Part shown: positions 1 to 6,468 of the stretch, piece after piece
Numbering within the stretch: position 1 is the stretch's first letter
How the letters are laid out: each line of letters begins with the position of its first letter
Source of the DNA: JL08 sp965363755
GTDB lineage: Bacteria; Pseudomonadota; Alphaproteobacteria; Rhodobacterales; Rhodobacteraceae
Reading direction: 5' to 3'
DNA: 15,837 bases
Assembly: GCA_965363755.1 (NCBI GenBank)
Contig: CBDTVL010000068.1
Location: 1 to 15,837, forward strand
Notes under the pieces: generated by a model
What the model saw: the letters and a program-made list of their open reading frames with translations, nothing else
The model's database searches: none
Told to the model about the DNA's origin: nothing
Position numbers and translations under genes: made by a program

Positions 1-1574
1 GCAGTTAGTTCAGAGCGCTGCTCATACACAATCAGATCCTGCCAAAACCGGTCGAGCATCATTAGAAACTGAGTTTGTTCCGAACCACGCAGGTCTTTCC
101 TCAACGTTGAATATGCAGCGTTACGTGCGTCTGGTCCTATTTCGCGAGACAGGACCTCGAGCGCAGAGCGAAGGGACTGCAAGTAAGTTGCCTCGAGGCG
201 TCGCATATCCGCAAGCTGACGGGCATGCTCGGTTAGTTGAGAGCCGACCAACCCGGACCCCTGAAGACTGTCTTGTGACGAGCGCTGCAGCTCAACCAAC
301 ATACGGATATTGGACACTTTGTTTGATATCCTGCCTGCATTTTCGATCAGAATTTCAACCAGAACAGCTCCGGCAAGGAGGGTCGATCTCGCGGATTGCT
401 CCAGCGACGTATCGATCTTTTCGCGGGCTAGGCGAAACTCTAGTTGCAAGTCATTCAAGGCGGTCTTGCGGCGCGGATCGATCTCGGCCTGCGCCATTTC
501 TTCCAATTGAGTAAGGGGATCGGCTCTGTCTGATGATCCATCAGAAGCAGATTCAGAAAGGGTGACCCAGCGATCGCGGATCTTGCGCAACTGGCTGTCG
601 GAAGTTGCCACATGTGTGGACAAAACAAAACGTGCGCCAAACGTGGGGGACGACAGGGGCAGGCCAGTACCTGTGTCAAATGGGGGGTATTCGGTGCGTT
701 GCGCGCTATAGATTTGATTTGATGTCGACAGAACAGATCCGCCGCGGGTTACAAAACCGCCTGTCTGACCATGCCAACGCCCTAACGCATTCAAACGGAA
801 GGGCTCAAGCATCACCTCTTCTGCATTGCCATAGATGTCGAACAGGCCCAGCGGATTGGCCGCACGTAAGCCAATGGCGCTGAGAGTGCCGCGAGACGAA
901 CTTCCGGATTGATGAATGGCAAAGTCAGACATCTTTCCTTCGTCAAAGAAGAGAGGGCGCGCAAAGCTTATTGGATCAATGCGGCTGCCACCGCGCGCGG
1001 CGTATTCCCATTCAGCTTCGGTTGGCAAACGAACGTAGGCGCTAGCCCCGTCCTGCATGGGCAATTGATCGCGTGCATTCTGCAAGAGCCAAACAGAGTA
1101 TCGACGCGAAAACGCCACCGCATCAAACCAGGACAGGTCGCCTTTTGCCAGCCTGCCCCTGTGTTTAGGGCCAGCACAGTCCTGATCGAGGGCTTTGAAT
1201 TGGCCCACAGTCAGTTCGTAGCGCGATATATAATAAAAGCTGTCGCCAGCGACCGGATCCGAGAACGACCCACGCAAAAAAGCGGGTCTGAAATAGTCCG
1301 AAAAACCGGTTTCTTTGGCCGATTGGCCAAGGCGGATCCGCCTGTCATCCATCGGGTCTTCAATGTCGAGCGGCACGGCAACTTTTTGAAATGCCATCGC
1401 GCCACCACACGGCATGGGTAAGATCAAGTCTGCCGCCTGCGACGTGGAGCCTGGGTCAAAGAACTCGATCGGCCAGGGTTCAACTGGTTTTGGCGGTTCC
1501 TGTGATAGACTGGCTCCCCCCCAACCAAGGACACTCAAAAAACTTAACAGGCAGAGTCTCAGAGCAAATCTCAT
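1..1574 (-). CDS. Secreted FGE-sulfatase-fold protein, TagR-like, catalytic cysteines absent (partial, C-terminus off the left edge)
   Basis: An open frame runs from ATG at 1574 to the window edge (about 524 codons, no stop). Residues 1-24 look like a signal peptide (Arg near the start, a Leu-rich core, then ASLS-QEP), so the protein is probably periplasmic. Residues about 50-320 form a formylglycine-generating-enzyme (SUMF1/EgtB) fold: YELTVGQF near 119, the hallmark PTEAEWEYAARGG at 184-196, a GNAEEV variant of GNVWEW at 249-254, and RGGS at 277-280. The stretch after RGGS, where true FGE carries its catalytic Cys pair, has no cysteine, so sulfatase-activating oxidase activity is unlikely; a binding or scaffold role is inferred. 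Residues about 325-520 are charged, helix-rich and possibly coiled coil, an extension beyond the usual fold. The ATG overlaps the permease stop as ATGA and is preceded by GAGAAGG. A position downstream of TagT/TagS-like genes resembles TagR of type VI clusters. Confidence 0.9.
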   Translation of the reverse strand, partial: MRFALRLCLLSFLSVLGWGGASLSQEPPKPVEPWPIEFFDPGSTSQAADLILPMPCGGAMAFQKVAVPLDIEDPMDDRRIRLGQSAKETGFSDYFRPAFLRGSFSDPVAGDSFYYISRYELTVGQFKALDQDCAGPKHRGRLAKGDLSWFDAVAFSRRYSVWLLQNARDQLPMQDGASAYVRLPTEAEWEYAARGGSRIDPISFARPLFFDEGKMSDFAIHQSGSSSRGTLSAIGLRAANPLGLFDIYGNAEEVMLEPFRLNALGRWHGQTGGFVTRGGSVLSTSNQIYSAQRTEYPPFDTGTGLPLSSPTFGARFVLSTHVATSDSQLRKIRDRWVTLSESASDGSSDRADPLTQLEEMAQAEIDPRRKTALNDLQLEFRLAREKIDTSLEQSARSTLLAGAVLVEILIENAGRISNKVSNIRMLVELQRSSQDSLQGSGLVGSQLTEHARQLADMRRLEATYLQSLRSALEVLSREIGPDARNAAYSTLRKDLRGSEQTQFLMMLDRFWQDLIVYEQRSELT

Positions 1575-2767
1575 GCGCCTTCTCTCAGAACAGTTGCAGG
1601 ATCAAGACGTTGGGCGCTCCAGGCCGAGATACCAGAAGCAGCAAGAACCAGAACCATAACAGCGGCGCAAATGGCTGCTGCCTGTGCCAACGGAATGAAA
1701 GCGATGGTTCCAACACCCGGTAAGCCTGCCCCAAACATCACGTCCGCCACTTGCCCGGCGGCAAGGAACAGCACAAACGAAAAGACCAAACCAAGGCAGC
1801 CTGCGACTGCCGCCTGTATCATTGGAAACACTGCCAGTGATCGACTTGGAAAGCCGATAAGGGCGATCGAGGCAAGGACAATTCGCTTGCGCGCAACATC
1901 CGCCAAAAAGCCAATGACAAGTGCTGCGGCTAGTCCGATTGATGCGCAGAACGCGGTCAAAGCCAACGCAAGATCAAGCTTTCGCCCAAGCCCCAACAGC
2001 GCTTCAACGTCCTGCGTCCGTGAGCTGGTTTGAATTTGAAGCTCTGCTTCCAGCCTAGATTGCAAAGGTGCTAAATCTTCTAGGGTTCGAGCGAAAACGC
2101 GAATGCCCTCATATGCGTTAACCCGGTCCTGAAGCGCGCGCTCGCCCTGAATCCCGTAATCCGGAAGGCTGTAGGAGTCATAAAACGCCTCGATCAGATC
2201 GAGCATTTCAAACGGGACGAAGACGGCGGCACCAGCAGATGACGCGTCAGGTAAGACCGCAACCGCTTCTGCCGCCAGCACCAGCTGTCTGGGTCGCCCT
2301 TCGGCCTGAGTTATGATCTCAACAGCGTCCCCGCTCGCAATGTCGAGTTGCCGCGCAACCTGAGCACTTAGGGCAAATTGCTGCGATCCAAGTTCCAGCC
2401 CTTCCGGAAGCGTCGGATCACCTGCGCCAGACGGAATAGCGATCGCTGCAATCACCCGCCGCCCATTGGTTTTGCGCACAGAGACATAGTCAAATTGGCT
2501 ACGGACTTTTGGCGTCATAAAGGCAATTTCAGGCCAGTCCCTGATCCGGTCCAAGTCCGCCTGTGTGAACGTGCTGTTACCTTGCGTGTCAATCTGGCGT
2601 GTCGCCGGATTGGCCAGCAATTCCCCGATGAGAGCGTGGTACACGCCGTTTTTGACTCCCAATAGCACTAGAAGAGGTACAAGCACGCCAACGATCGCCG
2701 CGACATTACAAAACAAAAAGAACTTGTCGCGTACTAGATCTCGCCAAGCCAAATACACAATTAGCAT
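1571..2767 (-). CDS. FtsX-like ABC transporter permease (TagS/LolC-E type)
   Basis: A 398-residue inner-membrane protein. The layout is that of the MacB/LolC/FtsX permease family: a first membrane span at about residues 15-37, a soluble periplasmic region up to about 265, then three more spans (about 268-292, 312-336 and 350-376), ending in a short tail with the family-like DPATVLREGA. Such permeases work mechanically with a LolD-type ATPase and act on lipoproteins or periplasmic partners rather than importing solutes. The partner ATPase lies immediately upstream; the two genes overlap by 7 bases. A good GAGG ribosome site 7 bases before the ATG supports this start. Only one permease gene is seen, so the complex is probably a homodimer of it with two ATPase subunits. 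The gene order ATPase, permease, FGE-like protein mirrors tagT, tagS, tagR read in reverse order; assignment to the TagS group is inference from context, since sequence similarity could not be searched. Confidence 0.92.
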   Translation of the reverse strand: MLIVYLAWRDLVRDKFFLFCNVAAIVGVLVPLLVLLGVKNGVYHALIGELLANPATRQIDTQGNSTFTQADLDRIRDWPEIAFMTPKVRSQFDYVSVRKTNGRRVIAAIAIPSGAGDPTLPEGLELGSQQFALSAQVARQLDIASGDAVEIITQAEGRPRQLVLAAEAVAVLPDASSAGAAVFVPFEMLDLIEAFYDSYSLPDYGIQGERALQDRVNAYEGIRVFARTLEDLAPLQSRLEAELQIQTSSRTQDVEALLGLGRKLDLALALTAFCASIGLAAALVIGFLADVARKRIVLASIALIGFPSRSLAVFPMIQAAVAGCLGLVFSFVLFLAAGQVADVMFGAGLPGVGTIAFIPLAQAAAICAAVMVLVLAASGISAWSAQRLDPATVLREGA

Positions 2768-3507
2768 GACACTACCTCGAGCGTGCTCTTGATATGGCTC
2801 CGATCCCCGGCCTGAGCCGTCAGATGCCAGCGGGTGAAGTCAAAACGCTTCAGGTTTTCCCGGTCGTGCGAGGCTAGAATGACGCCGCAGTTCTGGCTGT
2901 GCGCCTGCTCCAGCAACAGATCCAAAACCGCATCGGCGCTGTCTGGATCAAGTGCTGCGGTTGGTTCGTCAGCGATAACAAACGCGGGTCTGTGGGATAG
3001 TGATCTTGCGATTGAGGTGCGCTGGCGTTGTCCGATTGACAGGGCGCCGGGTGCCATATGCGCCACGTCAGATAGTCCAAGCCGACGGATCAATTCGTCA
3101 CACCAGTCAAAATCGATGCGTCCCGTGAGCTTTTGCGGCAAGGCTATGTTCTCGGCGACGGACAGAAACGGCATCAGCCCACCAGTTTGGGGCACAAAAC
3201 CAAAAAGATGCCCGCGTTCAATTGTCAATGCGTCATTGCGGGTGCCGCGCGCCCACAAACCGGCAAGATCTTTGCTGCCGCCATCCGGGAGCGTGAGTGA
3301 ATACTCACTGGTCGATGAGGGGGCCCGCAGTAGGCCAAGTAGTTCCAGCGCCAGTGTTTTGCCCGAACCACTTGCGCCGGTCAGGACTGCAGCTTGTCCG
3401 GCAAGGAGACCGATGTCTTCAATCGCAAGTTCGAACTCCCGATCCTTATCGCGCAACAGGATCGTCATCTGGCCTATATGCAACCCGGGCTGCATTGTTC
3501 GGCTCAC
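2761..3507 (-). CDS. ABC transporter ATP-binding protein (TagT/LolD-like)
   Basis: A 248-residue ATPase subunit with all the core motifs: Walker A GASGSGKT at residues 44-51, Q-loop Gln at about 107 (FVPQTGG), signature LSIGQ at 156-160, Walker B leading into ADEPTAALD at 179-187 with catalytic Glu181, and H-loop His at about 214 (ASHD). The size and the LFGFVPQ...LSVAENI pattern match the LolD/MacB/FtsE group that drives FtsX-type permeases, and that is what the next gene encodes. ATP hydrolysis at the inner-membrane face would move the periplasmic part of the permease. The start is GTG at 3507, overlapping the stop of the vWA gene as GTGA; no clear Shine-Dalgarno is seen, so translation probably depends on coupling. 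An in-frame ATG four codons later (3495) is the alternative start. The C-terminal 30 residues are not typical of the family and may be a regulatory tail. Confidence 0.94.
   Translation of the reverse strand: MSRTMQPGLHIGQMTILLRDKDREFELAIEDIGLLAGQAAVLTGASGSGKTLALELLGLLRAPSSTSEYSLTLPDGGSKDLAGLWARGTRNDALTIERGHLFGFVPQTGGLMPFLSVAENIALPQKLTGRIDFDWCDELIRRLGLSDVAHMAPGALSIGQRQRTSIARSLSHRPAFVIADEPTAALDPDSADAVLDLLLEQAHSQNCGVILASHDRENLKRFDFTRWHLTAQAGDRSHIKSTLEVVSC
2775..2778 (-). promoter_or_regulatory. Ribosome binding site of the permease gene
   Basis: GAGG lies 7 bases before the ATG at 2767, within the end of the ATPase coding sequence. It supports that ATG and the 7-base overlap of the two ABC genes. 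Confidence 0.6.
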
Positions 3508-5474
3508 GGAAGTACGTCAAATGGCATCGCAAATACATACTCGCCGTCCGGGGCGTCTTTGTAGAGAGGCACCCAGACATCCGGATCCAGCAACCATTTG
3601 CGATATTGCGTCAGCTTTTGCCGCATCCCGTCCAGAATGGAGCGTCGGTTCATCGCGCTCTGCGCCCATCTCTCCTGCGTTGTCAGCATGATCTGGCTCT
3701 TATAAGGGAGATCCTCCAGAAACTCCAAAGCGCCCCCCAGAGTCTCACTGTCTGTGGTGATGAGCCGGTCAGGGTTTTGCGCCATCTGGGAAACAACATC
3801 ACGCACTTGCGAAAAGAAGTTTGCCGCGTCGTCTGCGCCGCGACTTTGCTCTCCCAACGTCAGCAGGCTCGACAGGTAATCTGCCATAGTTGCAAGTTCG
3901 TTTTTTGTAACCAGAAGCCGTGGCTCGATAGCCAAAGACTTGGGATCCTCAATGGCTTTTTCTGAGACCCACCCCTCAATAATGTCTGGCGCTTGGGTTC
4001 CCTGTTGCCTGCCAAGATAGGCCAACCGCATCGCAAGGCCGAGGTTAACTAACTCCTGTCCGGTTTCTTCGGGTGTCAGAACGGTTTCCTCATCACGGGC
4101 GGAACGAATGACATCCGCAAGTGCCGTCACCAGCCGGGTGACGGTGGCCTCCAATACCTGAGCAGAACCATCTTCAATGCCATAGTAATAACTCTGGCCG
4201 TTGAACTGAGAAAGCGCGCGGTACTGGCCCGCTGCGTAGGCATGTTGAGACTGTCCACCTGCGGGCGTCTGCAAATGCAACGTCATGATTGCAATGCCTT
4301 TATCCTGTGCATCCCTTTGCAATTCTGCCGGACCAATTTGTGACCGGGCGTTTGGATCGTTGACATCTTTTGGCCCGGCATCGGTGATCAAGACAACAAC
4401 ACGCGCATCAAACGGATCATCACCTTCGGGCAACCAGATGGATTTTCCAATCGCATCTTCCACACCCGCCAGACTATCTTCGTTGAAACCGGGTGAGTTT
4501 GCCCCCGCCACTTGAGTTGCCTCACGGATGGTCGCGACCACATCAGATTGTTGGCTCCGACGCTTCAAAGGTAAGAGAACCTTGGTGCGGTATTTGAGGC
4601 CGGGTGCAACATCAGTGTTGTCACGAAATGCCACCACTCCAAACTGCACATTGTCACCTATCCGGGTCCCACCAAGATCATTTATGATCTTTTGAACAGC
4701 AACCTGTGTTCTGGCGATATAGGGGCTCATGGATTGAGTGGTGTCGAAAACAAATACGATACCGGCGTCAAAATCTTCGTCTCTGGGGGTGGGCACTGTT
4801 TCATCGCGCAGCGGGACCGAGGCGACCTTCATCAGAAGGTTCTCTTCATAGGTCAGAGGATGCAATTCTTGCGAAAAATCGAGAATTGGCATCAAATAGA
4901 GCTTTTTAGTAATGTTCACATATTCGGATGGTTCTGCAGCGACGACCCCCCTTTCAGGCGGTACGGATCCACGCTCTACCTCCGAAAGAATGTCGGCCTG
5001 CACCGCAATCAAGGCCTCGCTTTCCATAAGCCCGCGCAATCGCTGATCTGTGTCCATTATGAGCTGACGTTTGCGGCCCGCCGCGTTGGTGAACGCCGCA
5101 ACGATGTTTTGTTTCCACTCAACAACACTGCTGAATTTAACCCAACCTTCCGGCTTTCCGGAAATAGAGGGGCCGACCTCAATCCAATCATCCCTGACAC
5201 TAAAAACATAGAGCGGTTGAAAGGCAGGATATGTACCGATCGCCGCGGCCTCAGGGTCAGAGTAAAGCCGGGCTTTTGGACGGGTCAAAACACGTTGAAA
5301 AACCGATTTTCGCCCGTCAACCAAAAGTGGTGCGCGGGTGTCTTGGGCTGCGGCACTTGATGTCTCTGCGACGCCCGCCAAGAACGCCATCGCCAATACA
5401 AGAACCGTTGAATTGAAGAAAGCTTGAAACAGGGAGGCAAAACCGGCGCTACGGTTTCGGACAATGGTCATCAT
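3504..5474 (-). CDS. Secreted SH3-like plus vWA domain protein, resembling the non-kinase part of PpkA
   Basis: A 656-residue protein. Residues 1-43 form a signal peptide (basic start, hydrophobic 22-36, AAAQ near the cut), so the mature protein is periplasmic. Residues about 60-140 look SH3-like, with LYVFSVRDDWIEVG and GWVKFSSVVEWKQ followed by AAFTNAAGRKRQL; this resembles the region after the kinase and membrane span in type VI PpkA proteins, from memory of that family. A vWA domain covers about 236-430: the MIDAS metal-site motif is D244-T-T-Q-S248, with another Asp in LITDAGP at 365. The C-terminus ends in VFAMPFDVLP, also PpkA-like. No Ser/Thr kinase domain is present, so this is a stand-alone sensor or adhesive module, not a kinase. 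The first ATG at 5474 overlaps the previous gene by 26 bases and has GAGGGG just upstream; a second ATG follows directly (5471). It is coupled to the ABC ATPase by a GTGA overlap. Confidence 0.9.
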   Translation of the reverse strand: MMTIVRNRSAGFASLFQAFFNSTVLVLAMAFLAGVAETSSAAAQDTRAPLLVDGRKSVFQRVLTRPKARLYSDPEAAAIGTYPAFQPLYVFSVRDDWIEVGPSISGKPEGWVKFSSVVEWKQNIVAAFTNAAGRKRQLIMDTDQRLRGLMESEALIAVQADILSEVERGSVPPERGVVAAEPSEYVNITKKLYLMPILDFSQELHPLTYEENLLMKVASVPLRDETVPTPRDEDFDAGIVFVFDTTQSMSPYIARTQVAVQKIINDLGGTRIGDNVQFGVVAFRDNTDVAPGLKYRTKVLLPLKRRSQQSDVVATIREATQVAGANSPGFNEDSLAGVEDAIGKSIWLPEGDDPFDARVVVLITDAGPKDVNDPNARSQIGPAELQRDAQDKGIAIMTLHLQTPAGGQSQHAYAAGQYRALSQFNGQSYYYGIEDGSAQVLEATVTRLVTALADVIRSARDEETVLTPEETGQELVNLGLAMRLAYLGRQQGTQAPDIIEGWVSEKAIEDPKSLAIEPRLLVTKNELATMADYLSSLLTLGEQSRGADDAANFFSQVRDVVSQMAQNPDRLITTDSETLGGALEFLEDLPYKSQIMLTTQERWAQSAMNRRSILDGMRQKLTQYRKWLLDPDVWVPLYKDAPDGEYVFAMPFDVLP

Positions 5475-6468
5475 GAGCCCCTCTGGCTAAGGTTGAAGTA
5501 AGTTTGGACAAACGTTGGCAGGTGACAATCAACAGGGTTTCTGCCGCTGGCGAACCTGCATCTTTGGCGCGCGCATAGTATTCCGCCGCTGTTGCCGGAT
5601 CGTCGTCAAAGGTCAGGCCGACAGTTGTTTCTATCAGATTATCTTTTTGCTGCACGTCATATATTTTGCCAAACATCAGCAAAGCTTCAGGAGACCCGGC
5701 GCGCACGCCTTTTTCCAACAAGCGGAGCGTATCAGTCGCGCTTACTTTGTCGTTGCAAGATCGCAGCGCGGCCTCAACTACGTCGAACCCGCCTGCGATC
5801 TGATCAAGAGCGGCGAAGGAGCAGGGTGGGGCTGGCGCATTGCCATTATCCGGCTCGTAGGCGATTCCGGTGTTTGCCGTCTCGTCTTTATCGAGCAAGA
5901 AGAAATAAGCTGCTCCTGTCACCAACAACCCCAGCACAACAATCCAGATGAACCACCTGGTTTGAGGCGTCTCTTCTTGTTCGACGGACTCCGTTGTCAC
6001 CTCTTCCATAGGTCGGGCAAGTTCCTCAGCGTCTGGGACAACTTCTGTGCGCTGCCGCTCTGACGTTGGTCGGCGCACCGCAGAGGAGCGGATTTCTCCC
6101 ACCAGCGCAGGCGCGATCCGAGGCAGAACATCGTCAGGCCAGATGATTTCGGCACTGTGACCCGCCACGGTGATCCGAAGCGGAGTATACTCTGCAATCT
6201 TGTTAACAATTTCGGGGCCAATCCGGACCCAGTATTCATCACCTCTGCCGTGTGTCGGATAAGGTCCGAATGCATGCGGCTCTGATTGCCAGTTTCCGTC
6301 ACCAACTGTTATCGGGCCGTCACCGGCAGACGCGCCAAGCCATCGATCACTGTAACTGTCAAAAACTTGCACATTCACTGTACTGTCCGAAAAATTGACG
6401 CCTCCCAGAACAAGATAACCAAACCCGCCACCGGGTTCATCAGGATCGGGAACCGCGCGCAGTGTCAT
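5449..6468 (-). CDS. Bitopic membrane protein with periplasmic Sel1-like repeats
   Basis: A 339-residue protein with no signal peptide. Residues 1-120 are a Gly-, aromatic- and beta-rich cytoplasmic domain (GYLVLGG, EYWVRIG, LRITVAGHSAEIIWPDD) that I do not recognise. An acidic linker (about 130-168) leads to one membrane span at about 172-191 (preceded by Arg, followed by DKDE), which predicts the C-terminus in the periplasm. Residues about 243-310 resemble one to two Sel1/TPR-like repeats (LLEKGVRAGSPEALLMFGKIY, then AAEYYARAKDAGSPAAETLL). Four Cys (216, 238, 317, 336), all on the predicted periplasmic side, could form disulfides. Sel1 repeats usually mediate protein contacts, so a bridge between SrfB/SrfC inside and the vWA/FGE-like proteins outside is a reasonable inference. 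The ATG forms an ATGA overlap with the srfC stop; a weak CGGAA lies upstream. Confidence 0.85.
   Translation of the reverse strand: MTLRAVPDPDEPGGGFGYLVLGGVNFSDSTVNVQVFDSYSDRWLGASAGDGPITVGDGNWQSEPHAFGPYPTHGRGDEYWVRIGPEIVNKIAEYTPLRITVAGHSAEIIWPDDVLPRIAPALVGEIRSSAVRRPTSERQRTEVVPDAEELARPMEEVTTESVEQEETPQTRWFIWIVVLGLLVTGAAYFFLLDKDETANTGIAYEPDNGNAPAPPCSFAALDQIAGGFDVVEAALRSCNDKVSATDTLRLLEKGVRAGSPEALLMFGKIYDVQQKDNLIETTVGLTFDDDPATAAEYYARAKDAGSPAAETLLIVTCQRLSKLTSTLARGAHDDHCPKP
5478..5483 (-). promoter_or_regulatory. Ribosome binding site of the vWA gene
   Basis: GAGGGG lies within the end of the Sel1-like gene, 3 bases before the first ATG (5474) and 6 bases before the second, adjacent ATG (5471). Spacing slightly favours the second ATG; the protein differs by one Met only. 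Confidence 0.55.

Noticed and set aside
1516..1522. A run of seven G (coding strand) in the signal-peptide region of the FGE-like gene, as a possible phase-variation tract
   Set aside because: Seven bases is short for a contingency tract and the frame is intact; without strain comparisons there is no evidence of switching.
1..1574. An active formylglycine-generating sulfatase modifier
   Set aside because: The fold hallmark is present, but no cysteines occur in the catalytic segment and no sulfatase gene is in the window.
107..1723. Several overlapping plus-strand open frames opposite the FGE-like gene
   Set aside because: They are in the shadow of a continuous minus-strand frame bearing the PTEAEWEYAARGG hallmark; their products are Arg/Pro/Ser-rich without any motif.
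2834..3691. A 285-codon open frame on the plus strand across the ABC ATPase gene
   Set aside because: It is antisense to a gene with all ABC motifs, has a low-complexity Ser/Arg/Pro-rich product with no recognisable domain, and no ribosome site or neighbour on that strand.
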